A DNA stretch of 64,000 bases from Neobacillus mesonae (GCA_023715865.1 JAMBOW010000004.1:1-64000); one strand, 5' to 3'; positions 45,501 to 53,948 are shown, numbered from the stretch's first letter. Numbers and translations are program-made. Notes: generated by a model from the letters alone, not told the origin.

Positions 45501-46141
45501 ATGAAATCCGCAACCCGCTTACGGCGCTAAAGGGTTTTACGAAACTGCTCTCCAAGAAAGAAAGCGGGAATGCCTATATCGATATTATGCTGACGGAGCT
45601 GGACCGGATCGAGCAGATTGTAAGTGAACTGCTGGTGCTTGCGAAGCCGCAGGCCGTTCAGTTTACCGAGCATGGGCTGGAGCCGATCATTCAGGATGTC
45701 ATCATGCTGCTGGAAACACAGGCTATCATGAATAACGTTGAAATCACCGCTATATGTGAGCCGGATGTTAAAGTGATGTGTGTAGAGAATCAGATCAAGC
45801 AGGTATTTATCAATGTGCTGAAAAATGCAATTGAGGCGATGCCGGGCGGAGGCAAAATTCATATTTCTGTTCTATTGAACGAGCAGGGCAATATCATGGT
45901 TTCTTTCGTGGACAATGGTGCTGGAATTCCGGAAGCCAAGCTGGCACGAATTGGGGAGCCGTTTTATTCAACCAAGGATAAAGGCACCGGTCTTGGGCTT
46001 ATGGTCAGCTATAAGATCATAGAGAATCACCAGGGAACGATTCAGATCGAAAGTGAGGAAGGCAAGGGGACAGTCGTACTGATTCAAATTCCATGTTCGA
46101 ATAAGCAGGCCATCAACCAGCTGGATTCCATAACAGGATAA
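42506..46141 (+). CDS. CheB-CheR-PAS-histidine kinase fusion protein
   Basis: A 1211-residue soluble multidomain protein. In order: CheB methylesterase (about 25-210, active Ser33 in GASAGG, GTGTDG near 155); CheR N and methyltransferase domains (about 220-480, AGCSTGEEAYS near 328 binds SAM); a linker; a coiled coil rich in E-E-L-Q-A-T/S-N repeats (about 672-740); a PAS-like domain (750-850); a second PAS (860-975); a HisKA dimerisation domain with His999 in GIAHEIRNPL; and a HATPase (about 1090-1205; NAIEAMPGGG, DNGAGIPEAKL, GTGLGLMVSYKI). Such fusions occur in many bacteria; targets are mostly unknown. GAAGGGGAG precedes the ATG. The output regulator is not in the window. Confidence 0.92.
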   Translation: MERESLDIMMNKVEIEERIEASAPVCVVGIGASAGGLEALEAFFDHMVPDSGMSFVVVQHLSPDYKSLMAEILSKYTTMSISVAEHQMEIVPNHIYLIPPRKTMTIREGKLQLADSVKQSAINLSVDDFFVSLAAEYGERAVGIILSGTGTDGSKGIVEIKKAGGLVIVQDGQSAKFDGMPSSAKMTGKVDDILNPKDMSEKLLQHVRAFGVYPLAGDQERMSTEQFIQIIFEKIKEESGIDFTYYKRNSVLRRIERRMAMNNVPSIQEYMTYLEDHRNELTSLRKDLLIGVTNFFRDAEAFQIIYDKVLPRIFEKKSYSKEIRVWVAGCSTGEEAYSIAILLKKYAEQLEDDYNIKIFATDLDKESIEYASQGIYSQSNIHHLSEEDVDRFFIRDDDMFQVSKDIRKMIIFAPQNIIKDPPFRNLDLVTCRNMLIYLQPEMQVKALSLFHFALNPEGFLFLGPSETLGRYASHFEAFDRRWNIFCHKNGKAESDSEAESQSFSMEGRASSYHNYKKAAVTAVQPREQIQSKRPGDLYTMLAEEHISPGMIINHHNDVIHLIGPINEYLMLTQGKPSWNIYKMIDQNVAITVSSGIQKVRDMMQNVVYPALRVNTNQGDRLIDLHIRPFSLKNKAYEKYVLLLFEEPQHLKQAEEIVMEPVHIDNTLKMRIFELEQELQRSEESLQATVEELETSNEELQATNEELVAANEELQSANEELQSVNEELVTVNTEFQFKIQELTDVNNDMNNFLGSTRIGTIFLDKRMCIRRFTPAITKEINLMDVDYGRPIQHISHHFKYESLVDDAQHVLKTFEPFEKEIQSQDGTWYSMRILPYRTVDNFTSGVVLTFVNITDLKAVNEELLKLSYAIEQSPSMTVITDVRGKIEYANPKFTEVTGYTLEEAKGQDLSCYSHNDFSIREVFKTALGDDIWKGEILSFRKDGEEFWESVKMIPITDKKGEIIHFVKLSEDISERKNAEEMLRKTEMLSAVGQLAAGIAHEIRNPLTALKGFTKLLSKKESGNAYIDIMLTELDRIEQIVSELLVLAKPQAVQFTEHGLEPIIQDVIMLLETQAIMNNVEITAICEPDVKVMCVENQIKQVFINVLKNAIEAMPGGGKIHISVLLNEQGNIMVSFVDNGAGIPEAKLARIGEPFYSTKDKGTGLGLMVSYKIIENHQGTIQIESEEGKGTVVLIQIPCSNKQAINQLDSITG

Positions 46142-46182
46142 TTTTCAATTGTTCCTTATTCATTTTATACCAGAGACTATAA

Positions 46183-46229
46183 CGCGCGCGGAACCGGGGT
46201 ACTTTAGCTCTGTTCCCGCGCTTTTCATA
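46183..46229 (+). terminator. Intrinsic terminator after the fusion kinase
   Basis: GCGCGGAAC pairs with GTTCCCGCGC (one bulge) over a 20-base loop and is followed by TTTTC. Confidence 0.7.
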
Positions 46230-46238
46230 CTCCATTTA

Positions 46239-46254
46239 TGATGTACGAACATCA
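46239..46254. promoter_or_regulatory. Candidate operator of the LacI-type regulator, copy 1
   Basis: TGATGTACGAACATCA is an imperfect palindrome 28 bases upstream of the -35 box of the regulator gene. It matches the site at 47535 in 14 of 16 positions. Confidence 0.6.
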
Positions 46255-46282
46255 TTTCATCTAAGAAAACATCAATTTATGA

Positions 46283-46311
46283 TTGACAGTCGATAATAAG
46301 AGCGCTATGAT
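46283..46311 (+). promoter_or_regulatory. Sigma-A promoter of the regulator gene at 46380
   Basis: Consensus TTGACA (46283-46288), 17-base spacer, TATGAT (46306-46311). Confidence 0.85.
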
Positions 46312-46379
46312 CAGTACATTAATAAACCAGTTTTCTTTCGAAGCATGAAAGAAAGCGGATACATAAAATGAGGAATGGT

Positions 46380-47432
46380 ATGAAAGAAACGAGACGACTA
46401 ACGATCAAGGAAATCTCTCAGCGTATTGGTATTTCTGCCGCTACAGTGGATCGAGTGCTCAATAACAGGGGCAACGTCAAGCCTGAGACTTACCGCAAGG
46501 TCATGGATAAATTGAATGAAATGAATTACAAGCCTAATAAATCGGCGAGCTTTCTCTCTCGGAAGAAGGAAGTATCCATTGCCGTTGTATTTCCAGAGCT
46601 TCCGGACTATTTCTGGTGGCAAGTGGAGAAGGGAGTCCACATTGCTTACGAGGAATTAAGGGATTACGGCTTGCGAATCGAATTATTTAAATCCGAAAAG
46701 TATGACATGGAGAAGCAAAAGCAGGTCGTGCAGGATATTATCGATTCAAAGGAATTTGATGCGATCGCGATTTCTCCCAACGATTCGGAAGAGATGGCGG
46801 AGCTGATCGATCAAGGCATAGATTCCGGTATGGGAGTCTGCACGTTTAATAACGACTCTCCACTCAGCAAGCGTCTGTTCTACGTGGGATGTGACTATCG
46901 CATCGCAGGCAGACTTGCGGCGGATCTGCTCTGCAAGATCACAGGGCAAGGTGCTAAGCTGGGACTGATTACATCGGATGCTTCCTCTGTGCCGTCGGCA
47001 ACAACGTTCCAGCTGCAGCAGAAGATTATGGGGTTCCGTGAGGTTATCGCGGACCAGCATGTTGAGATGACCCATCTGCTGAAGCTGAAGCAGGAGGACT
47101 ATGAGCAGGCATCTGTATTCGAGCCGTTGTTTGAGCAAGCTGATGCGGTCTATGTAACCAGTGCCAAGCTGAATGTTGTCGCACGGCATCTGGAACGGTC
47201 AGGCTTTGCAGGAAAGGTCTCGCTCATCGGACATGATATGACAGAAGAGATTTACAGCTACATGCGAAATGATGTTGTTACGGCTACCATCTGCCAGGAT
47301 CCGGTAAACCAAGGGTATTTGGCTGTTAAAACTCTGTTTGCCTACCTTGCGTATGGTGAGAAAATCAACGTCAAGGAAAACATCACCAAGCTGGAGCTTG
47401 TCACCAAGGAAAATGCGCAGTACTACATCTAA
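46380..47432 (+). CDS. LacI-family regulator with sugar-binding-protein domain
   Basis: A 350-residue repressor. The HTH (TIKEISQRIGISAATVDRVLNNRG, about residues 5-28 in two parts) and hinge (LNEMNYKPNKSASFLS) precede a periplasmic-binding domain of the ribose/galactose-binding kind (AISPNDSEEMAELIDQGI, FNNDSPLSKRLFYVGCDYR). ATG 46380 is preferred because GAGGAA lies 5 bases upstream; ATG 46368 is in frame but has a poor site. It likely controls the importer and alpha-xylosidase operon downstream, given the shared operator motif. Confidence 0.88.
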   Translation: MKETRRLTIKEISQRIGISAATVDRVLNNRGNVKPETYRKVMDKLNEMNYKPNKSASFLSRKKEVSIAVVFPELPDYFWWQVEKGVHIAYEELRDYGLRIELFKSEKYDMEKQKQVVQDIIDSKEFDAIAISPNDSEEMAELIDQGIDSGMGVCTFNNDSPLSKRLFYVGCDYRIAGRLAADLLCKITGQGAKLGLITSDASSVPSATTFQLQQKIMGFREVIADQHVEMTHLLKLKQEDYEQASVFEPLFEQADAVYVTSAKLNVVARHLERSGFAGKVSLIGHDMTEEIYSYMRNDVVTATICQDPVNQGYLAVKTLFAYLAYGEKINVKENITKLELVTKENAQYYI

Positions 47433-47443
47433 GCTTACCTTTT

Positions 47444-47512
47444 CCCTGCCGATATAGGCTTGACGCTTGCATACAACGATAGTTTATAGAGCTAAAGCCT
47501 ATGTAATCAGGG
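47444..47512. other. Long-range hairpin between regulator and transporter operon
   Basis: ATAGGCTT (47454-47461) pairs with AAGCCTAT (47495-47502), and CCCTG (47444-47448) with CAGGG (47508-47512). There is no T run. It could be a weak terminator or an mRNA stabilising structure. Confidence 0.4.
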
Positions 47513-47534
47513 AGTGGCTTCCTTTTGAACAAAA

Positions 47535-47550
47535 TGATGCACGTACATCA
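47535..47550. promoter_or_regulatory. Candidate operator of the LacI-type regulator, copy 2
   Basis: TGATGCACGTACATCA, palindromic except for one pair, lies in the region upstream of the binding-protein gene. A TATCAT about 16 bases downstream is a possible -10. Confidence 0.6.
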
Positions 47551-47714
47551 ATTAATGCGAGAAGTTTATCATTTTAGTGTATCGATGGCTTTGAGAGGGG
47601 TGATTTCATCAGCGCAAGGCGATATGAGCGTAATGAACTAGTAAAAGTTTTCGATGATGATCAGCATGAACTCAGATTTAGAGCTGACAAAAGTGGCAAA
47701 GAGGGGAGCGTATT

Positions 47715-48959
47715 ATGAACAATAAAATGAAGGCGCTATCATTAATGCTGATGGTGTTCCTGCTGCTGACGGCTTGTTCCAGCGGATCAGGCTCAGCAAA
47801 TTCAGACGTAAAAAAAGTCATTACCTGGTGGGATACCATGACAACCGACGGAAGTGTAAACGCGATAAACAAGATTATCGCTGAATATGAGGCGGAGCAT
47901 CCGGATGTCGATATCAAGAGAACCTACGTGGCTTACTCAGATATTAAAACCAAGCTGCTGCTCGGCTCCATCGGTAATTCCGGACCGGATATTTTGTGGA
48001 TTGACAGTGCGGATCATCAGACCTTCTCCGCCGCAGGTGTGCTTGCAGATATAACGGATGAAGTAGAAGCCTGGGGACAGGCGGACCAGTATATTGAAGG
48101 CCCTTGGTCCTCCACGATGTATAACGGAAGAAACTACGGAGTGCCGGTCGGAAGCAATAACCTTGCACTGTACTACAACACCGATCTTTTTGAAGAAGCC
48201 GGACTTACACCGCCTAAGAATTGGGAAGAGCTGCAGCAAGCTGCTGCGAAGCTGACCAAGAACAACGTTTTTGGATTTGCTGTGAGTGCGGTTAAGACGG
48301 AAGAAGGAACCTTTCAATTTCTCCCTTTCCTGCTGCAGTCAGGGGCTGATATAACGAACTTTGACGCTCCGGGAACTTTGAAAGCGCTAACGATGATGAG
48401 CGATATGGTGGATCAAGGTAATATGTCCAGAGATGTCGTGACACAGAAGCAGGCGGACACCGCTACACAGTTCGCGGCAGGCAAGGTAGCCATGATGGTT
48501 AACGGTACATGGCAAATTCCTTTCCTTGAAGCGAATTCTGAGGTGAACTGGGATGTTGTAGAACTCCCTGCGGATGAGAAGTCAGCTACCGTGCTTGGCG
48601 GCGAGAACTGGGCTATCTCAGAAGCATCGAAGAACAAGGAGACTGCTTTTGATGTCATTCAGTTTGCCAATGAGCCGGAGCGACTGAAGGAGCTGCTTCA
48701 AACGAATGGACGTCTGCCGAGCCGGGGAGATCTGCTGGAAGATCCATTTTGGCAGGACGATGAGCATATGAAGGTGTTTGCAGACAGTATGCTGGATTCA
48801 AAGGCTAGAGCCTACGGTCCAAACTATGCGAGCATTTCGGAAGCGATTCAAACGATGCTGCAGGAGTCTCTCACAGGAGCCAAATCTCCTGAAGCAGCAC
48901 AGCAGACAGCAAGCCAAACCATTCAAGAGCTGTTAAATGAACAACAAGAGAATGAATAA
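47715..48959 (+). CDS. Sugar-binding lipoprotein of ABC importer (family 1, MalE-like)
   Basis: A 414-residue lipoprotein with signal peptide and lipobox LTAC (Cys near residue 20). The mature protein has the family 1 binding-protein fold (VKKVITWWDT, YGVPVGSNNLALYYNTDLF, AAGKVAMMVNGTW). Judged by the GH31 alpha-xylosidase at 50763, it probably binds xyloglucan or isoprimeverose-type oligosaccharides (inference). GAGGGG precedes the ATG. It is the first gene of the four-gene operon 47715-53090. Confidence 0.9.
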   Translation: MNNKMKALSLMLMVFLLLTACSSGSGSANSDVKKVITWWDTMTTDGSVNAINKIIAEYEAEHPDVDIKRTYVAYSDIKTKLLLGSIGNSGPDILWIDSADHQTFSAAGVLADITDEVEAWGQADQYIEGPWSSTMYNGRNYGVPVGSNNLALYYNTDLFEEAGLTPPKNWEELQQAAAKLTKNNVFGFAVSAVKTEEGTFQFLPFLLQSGADITNFDAPGTLKALTMMSDMVDQGNMSRDVVTQKQADTATQFAAGKVAMMVNGTWQIPFLEANSEVNWDVVELPADEKSATVLGGENWAISEASKNKETAFDVIQFANEPERLKELLQTNGRLPSRGDLLEDPFWQDDEHMKVFADSMLDSKARAYGPNYASISEAIQTMLQESLTGAKSPEAAQQTASQTIQELLNEQQENE

Positions 48960-48976
48960 GAAAGGGGGAACTGAAG

Positions 48977-49900
48977 ATGGAGCCAAGCACAGTGCCTTCC
49001 GTTAAGCGCTCTAGCACAACCAGACATTTTTCAACATGGTCTAACTATTTGTTCATACTGCCAATTATTCTGTTTATGCTGGTGTTCGTCCTGTTTCCGA
49101 TTGTTTATAACATTACGCTGAGCCTTCAGGATGTGAACGTCTATAACTTTAAAAAAGAGCACAGCTTTGTCGGACTTGATAATTACATCGAAACCTTTAA
49201 AGATCCAGTGTTTTTCACAGCGCTTCGTAACTCGTTAGTCTTTACTGTACTTAGTCTTGTATTTCAGTTCGGGATTGGATTTGCCATGGCGTTATTCTTT
49301 AATCGCTCCTTTCCGGGACGGAATGTCATGCGTTCTCTCATGCTCCTTGCCTGGATGCTCCCGGTTGTCATTACGGCTTCTGTGTTCCAGTGGATGCTGA
49401 ATGGTGACTACGGAGTTATCAACTTTATTTTGCAATGGTTAGGCATCATCGATCAGCCTCACAGCTGGCTCAGCGACAACAGCACCGCTTTGCTGTCAAC
49501 CATCGTGGCCAACATCTGGATCGGGATACCGTTTAATATGATTATTCTTTTGACCGGTCTTCAAGGCATGCCGGAGCAGCTTTACGAAGCGGCGAAGCTG
49601 GACGGAGCAAGCAAGTGGAAGCAGTTCCGCCACATTACGCTGCCGCTCATGAAGCCGACAATTCTGATTCTCGTTATGCTGGGTATCATCAATACATTTA
49701 AAGTATTTGATCTTATCTTTATCATGACAGCGGGCGGTCCGGTCAACTCGTCGAACGTCCTGCCGATTTACTCATACCAGATGTCCTTCCTCAAATTTGA
49801 GTTCAGTCAGGGAGCAGCCGTATCGATGATTATGTTCATCATTCTGATTCTGCTTGCTATGGTTTACCTGCGGATGACGAGTAAGGAGGAGGCTCAATAA
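48977..49900 (+). CDS. ABC sugar importer permease, MalF type
   Basis: A 307-residue membrane protein with six membrane segments after a short tail. The EAA motif reads LYEAAKLDGASKWKQFRHIT (about residues 201-220). It works with the permease at 49900, whose ATG overlaps its stop codon, and with the lipoprotein at 47715. No ATPase gene is present in the operon. AAAGGGGG precedes the ATG. Confidence 0.9.
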   Translation: MEPSTVPSVKRSSTTRHFSTWSNYLFILPIILFMLVFVLFPIVYNITLSLQDVNVYNFKKEHSFVGLDNYIETFKDPVFFTALRNSLVFTVLSLVFQFGIGFAMALFFNRSFPGRNVMRSLMLLAWMLPVVITASVFQWMLNGDYGVINFILQWLGIIDQPHSWLSDNSTALLSTIVANIWIGIPFNMIILLTGLQGMPEQLYEAAKLDGASKWKQFRHITLPLMKPTILILVMLGIINTFKVFDLIFIMTAGGPVNSSNVLPIYSYQMSFLKFEFSQGAAVSMIMFIILILLAMVYLRMTSKEEAQ

Positions 49901-50730
49901 TGGCGCAATCCCCAAAAAGATACTTCATGACACTAGTGTCGATCCTGATCACAGCTCTGTTTCTGTTCCCGGTGTATTGGATGGTCAAAACATCGCTTAC
50001 GCCAATTACAGACCTGTTTGCAACGCCGCCGAAATTTGGGCTGCTGAATGCCACATTTCAGGCGTATGTAGATAACTTCATCAAGAATCAAGATATGCTT
50101 CGCTATATCGGCAACAGCTTTATAGTGGCGACCGGCACAATGATCATGACTCTGTTGTTTGCTGTTCCGGGTGCTTATGCCATGGCAAGGCTGAATGTCA
50201 GAGGTAAGTCAATGATCATGATTCTGCTGCTTGCGATTCAAATGCTGCCTGGGATTACAATGGCAATGCCTTTGTTCATCATGTTCTCTAAGGTGCAGCT
50301 CGTTGACAGCTATTTCGGACTGATTCTTGCCGATATGATTCATGCGCTGCCCTTTGCCGTGCTCATTCTGAGACCTGCCTTTATGGCGCTTCCTAAAGGA
50401 CTTGAAGAGGCGGCAGCGATTGATGGCTGTAACCGATTTACGGCTTTTACACGGATTATGCTCCCGCTCGTTGTACCGAGCATGATGACCGTTGCAGTAT
50501 TTTGCTTCTTGTTCGGATGGGGAGATTTCGTCTTTGCCTTGACGTTGACGACAGACGATAGTGTTCGTCCGCTTACACTCGGGCTGTACCGGTTTATCGG
50601 TCAATACGGAACAGAGTGGAACAATTTGATGGCGGTGGCAACTATTGCAGCCCTTCCTATTATCGTTATTTTTATTGCCCTGCAGCGTTATGTTGTCGGG
50701 GGCATCGTAGCAGGATCCATGAAAGACTAA
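49900..50730 (+). CDS. ABC sugar importer permease, MalG type
   Basis: A 276-residue membrane protein, six membrane segments, EAA motif LEEAAAIDGCNRFTAFTRIM (about residues 167-186). It ends VVGGIVAGSMKD as MalG-type permeases do. Its ATG overlaps the stop of the MalF-type gene (TAATG), so the two are translationally coupled; GGAGGAGG lies upstream. It forms the import channel for the presumed xylosidic oligosaccharide. Confidence 0.9.
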   Translation: MAQSPKRYFMTLVSILITALFLFPVYWMVKTSLTPITDLFATPPKFGLLNATFQAYVDNFIKNQDMLRYIGNSFIVATGTMIMTLLFAVPGAYAMARLNVRGKSMIMILLLAIQMLPGITMAMPLFIMFSKVQLVDSYFGLILADMIHALPFAVLILRPAFMALPKGLEEAAAIDGCNRFTAFTRIMLPLVVPSMMTVAVFCFLFGWGDFVFALTLTTDDSVRPLTLGLYRFIGQYGTEWNNLMAVATIAALPIIVIFIALQRYVVGGIVAGSMKD

Positions 50731-50762
50731 CATATACAAAAAAGAGAGATAGGAGAATATCT

Positions 50763-53090
50763 ATGAAATTTACAGACGGCTACTGGCACGTAAGATCGGG
50801 ACTTCAGGTATTGTACCCTGTGGAAATTCGAGATGTAGAGGTGAAGGAGGACTCTGTAACTGTATATGCATCCACCAAAAAAATCGAGCATAAAGGCCAT
50901 ACACTCAATACAACACTCCTTACGGTAAGATACAGTTCACCTATGAAGAACGTGATCTGTGTTGAGTATATTCATAACGACCTAGATGAGGTATCGCCTA
51001 AATTTCATATTAATGAGGAAACAAATTCAGCTGTTTCTATTGAAAGGGATAAAGCCAAGGTAAGCCTTGCGAGCGGTGACCTCAGTGTTAACGTCGATCT
51101 GATGAGCGGCTGGAAAGTGGATTACAGCTTCGGAGAGAGAAGATTGACAGGAACCGGCTATAAAGGCCCTGCTTATATTAAGTCCGCACTCGAGCCTGTA
51201 GTGCATATGCGTGAGCAATTGGATCTGGGAATCGGAGAATACATTTACGGACTCGGGGAGCGGTTTACTCCATTTGTGAAAAACGGCCAGGTTGTTGATA
51301 TGTGGAACGAAGATGGAGGCACCTCTAGTGAGCAGGCTTATAAAAACGTACCTTTCTATATGTCCAATTACGGCTACGGCATATTTGTAGATCATCCCGA
51401 GCGTGTGTCCTATGAGGTTGCATCGGAAAATGTATCCAAGGTGCAGTTCAGCGTCCCTGGTGAAAGCCTGAAATATTACATTATCGGCGGCAGTGATATG
51501 AAAGAAGTGCTGGACAATTATACGACGCTGACTGGTAAGCCGGCTCTGCCTCCGGCCTGGTCGTATGGACTCTGGCTGACGACATCCTTTACGACGAACT
51601 ATGATGAAGCAACCGTAAACAGTTTTGTAGACGGGATGCTGGAGAGGGACATTCCGCTTTCTGTATTCCATTTCGACTGCTTCTGGATGAAGGAATTCCA
51701 GTGGTGTGATTTCAAATGGGATGAGGATGTATTCCCTGACCCTAAGGGGATGCTGGACCGTCTGAAGAGCAAAGGGCTGTCGATATGCGTCTGGATCAAT
51801 CCTTATATCGGACAGAAATCCTATCTGTTCCACGAAGGGAAGAAGCACGGCTATCTGGTCAAAAATCCGGATGGAACCGTGTGGCAGTGGGACCGCTGGC
51901 AGTCAGGGATGGGCCTTGTTGACTTCACGAATCCGGAAGCGGTTCGCTGGTATAAGGACAAGCTGATCGAGCTGGTAAATATGGGCGTGGATAGCTTTAA
52001 GACGGACTTCGGTGAGCGCATCCCGACAAATGTCGTATATCATGATGGCTCCGATCCGGTCAAAATGCATAACTATTACACTTACCTATACAACAAAACC
52101 GTATTTGAAGCTCTCGAGGAGTCCCGCGGCAAAAATGAAGCGATGCTGTTTGCACGTTCGGCTACAGCGGGGAGTCAGCAATTCCCTGTTCACTGGGGCG
52201 GGGACTGCTCCGCAACCTATGCCTCAATGGCCGAAACTCTTCGTGGCGGCCTGTCCCTCGGGATGAGCGGATTCGGCTTCTGGAGCCATGATATCAGCGG
52301 CTTTGAGCAGACCGCGACGCCGGATCTGTATAAGCGCTGGAGCGCTTTTGGGCTCCTGTCCTCCCACAGCCGTCTGCATGGAAATGAATCCTACCGCGTA
52401 CCATGGCTGTTTGACGAGGAATCGGTGGATGTGCTGCGCTATTTTACAAAGCTGAAGGGCACGCTGATGCCTTATCTATACGCCGCTTCCGTAAATGCTA
52501 CGGTACAAGGCGTTCCATTAATGAGATCTATGGTGCTCGAATTTATGGATGATTTGAATTGTGCCCCGCTTGATCTGCAGTATATGCTTGGTGATTCGAT
52601 GCTTGTTGCACCCATTTTCAATGACCAGGGCGTAGGGCGGTATTATCTTCCGAAAGGACGCTGGACGCATTTCCTTACAGGTGAGACAAAAGAAGGCGGT
52701 CAGTGGTTCAGCGAGCGATATGATTACTTTAGTCTTCCTTTGTATGTACGTGAGAATAGTCTGATGGCTATCGGTCAGAACGATTCTCGTACGGACTATG
52801 ATTTTGCCGATCATGTACAGCTGCATCTATTTGAATTGCAGGAGGGCGCTTCTGCTGAAGCTGTTGTTTACAATACAAAAGCAGAAGCTGAATTAAAAGT
52901 AAGTGCATCAAGAGCGGACGGCATCATTACAGTAACTTCGGAAGATGCGAGCAAGCCTTGGCAGCTGCTTCTTAGAGGTAAAGCTGAGGTGGAGACTGTG
53001 GAAGGAGCAGCTGTAGAATCTACAGAACAGGGTATTCTGCTCACTCCAGCTTCCGTGAAAGGAAAGCTTAAAATTACATTGAAGTCATAA
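50763..53090 (+). CDS. GH31 alpha-xylosidase (YicI type)
   Basis: A 775-residue cytoplasmic glycosidase. It begins MKFTDGYWHVRSGLQVLYPV, like E. coli YicI. The nucleophile is Asp415 in KTDFGERIP and the acid/base is Asp481 in HWGGDCSATY; GFWSHDISGFE follows. It removes alpha-1,6-linked xylose from xyloglucan oligosaccharides such as isoprimeverose. AGGAGAAT lies before ATG 50763; a longer in-frame extension runs back into the permease gene and has no site. It is the last gene of the importer operon, so sugar uptake and cleavage are expressed together. Confidence 0.92.
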   Translation: MKFTDGYWHVRSGLQVLYPVEIRDVEVKEDSVTVYASTKKIEHKGHTLNTTLLTVRYSSPMKNVICVEYIHNDLDEVSPKFHINEETNSAVSIERDKAKVSLASGDLSVNVDLMSGWKVDYSFGERRLTGTGYKGPAYIKSALEPVVHMREQLDLGIGEYIYGLGERFTPFVKNGQVVDMWNEDGGTSSEQAYKNVPFYMSNYGYGIFVDHPERVSYEVASENVSKVQFSVPGESLKYYIIGGSDMKEVLDNYTTLTGKPALPPAWSYGLWLTTSFTTNYDEATVNSFVDGMLERDIPLSVFHFDCFWMKEFQWCDFKWDEDVFPDPKGMLDRLKSKGLSICVWINPYIGQKSYLFHEGKKHGYLVKNPDGTVWQWDRWQSGMGLVDFTNPEAVRWYKDKLIELVNMGVDSFKTDFGERIPTNVVYHDGSDPVKMHNYYTYLYNKTVFEALEESRGKNEAMLFARSATAGSQQFPVHWGGDCSATYASMAETLRGGLSLGMSGFGFWSHDISGFEQTATPDLYKRWSAFGLLSSHSRLHGNESYRVPWLFDEESVDVLRYFTKLKGTLMPYLYAASVNATVQGVPLMRSMVLEFMDDLNCAPLDLQYMLGDSMLVAPIFNDQGVGRYYLPKGRWTHFLTGETKEGGQWFSERYDYFSLPLYVRENSLMAIGQNDSRTDYDFADHVQLHLFELQEGASAEAVVYNTKAEAELKVSASRADGIITVTSEDASKPWQLLLRGKAEVETVEGAAVESTEQGILLTPASVKGKLKITLKS

Positions 53091-53119
53091 ATCATAAATA
53101 ATTAGATTAGTATATTTAC

Positions 53120-53152
53120 AACAGGCCAGGTCGATTAACGACCCGGCCTGTT
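53120..53152. terminator. Strong hairpin between GH31 and GNAT genes
   Basis: AACAGGCC-A-GGTCG / CGACC-C-GGCCTGTT stem with one mismatch and a 5-base loop. There is no T run, but the position between convergent genes suggests a bidirectional terminator. Confidence 0.65.
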
Positions 53153-53180
53153 AAGCGTTAATTCCGCTTTTTGAATGATT

Positions 53181-53765
53181 CTAAAATTCCTGACCGCGAA
53201 CCTTTGAGAACACGCAAGTGTCCCGAAGCGTGCCATCTACCCCAAGACTGTCTCCTCGCAAAATACCTTCCAGCACGAAGCCTGCCCGCTTGGCCACATT
53301 TGCACTATTCGTATTCAGCGCGTCACAGCGGATCTCGATCCGGTTGGCCTTCAGCTCTTCCACGGCAAAGTTTGTGATCGCATGCACTGCTTCAGTAACA
53401 TAGCCCTTTCCTGTGTGAGCGCTGTGAATCCAGTAGCCGATCTCAAATCTACGCGCATCCCAGTTGATTCGGTGAAGGCCGCTGCTTCCGATCAGCTTGC
53501 CCGTTTCCTTCAGAAATAACAGCAGCTGCAAGTCCTTTCGCTCGGCAAAATGGACAGCGGATTGTCTGATCTGCGTTTCGGATTCCGAGAGCGTAGGGGG
53601 AGTCTCGGCCCAAGGCATCCATGGCTTGAGCTCCGCAAGACTCTCCTTGACAGCAATGTTCATGACAGCTCCGTCACCCGGCTTAGGTGCGCGTATGATC
53701 AGTCTTTCACTTTCAATGGCATCTGGAAAATTAATCAGAATCGGATCAATCTTAGCGGTACTCAT
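53181..53765 (-). CDS. GNAT-family N-acetyltransferase (RimJ/RimL type)
   Basis: A 194-residue acetyltransferase. The ATG at 53765 has an ideal TAGGAGGAG site upstream. Motifs: SERLIIRAPKPGDG at the N-terminus, IGYWIHSAHTGKGYVTEAV (acetyl-CoA binding loop, about 115-135), and RCDALNTNSANVAKRAGF, which are typical of RimJ/RimL-like enzymes. These acetylate protein N-termini or small amines; the target is unknown. It is divergent from the importer at 53949. Confidence 0.88.
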   Translation of the reverse strand: MSTAKIDPILINFPDAIESERLIIRAPKPGDGAVMNIAVKESLAELKPWMPWAETPPTLSESETQIRQSAVHFAERKDLQLLLFLKETGKLIGSSGLHRINWDARRFEIGYWIHSAHTGKGYVTEAVHAITNFAVEELKANRIEIRCDALNTNSANVAKRAGFVLEGILRGDSLGVDGTLRDTCVFSKVRGQEF

Positions 53766-53900
53766 GGCGGCTCCTCCTAAAAATTTTTCTAATAAACATA
53801 ACATGGCTCCTCAGGATGAGCAACCCGAAATATGAACCCTAAATACGAAATTTAACACCTTATAACCTGGCGAATTTAACTGTATGATGGATTTACTAAA

Positions 53901-53914
53901 TGTAAGTGCTTACA
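53901..53914. promoter_or_regulatory. Cre/LacI-type operator before the third importer
   Basis: TGTAAGTGCTTACA has perfect 6-base arms around a central TG. It resembles a catabolite-response element with TG in place of CG, and lies 35 bases before the first permease gene. Confidence 0.5.
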
Positions 53915-53948
53915 TAGTAGATGTTAAAAGAGGGAGGTCAACTTACCA

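Noticed and set aside
47589..47714. Open frame of about 35 codons after AGAGGGG, overlapping the binding-protein start
   Set aside because: No ATG, GTG or TTG lies in this frame after the ribosome-like site. The composition is not convincing and no family is recognised.
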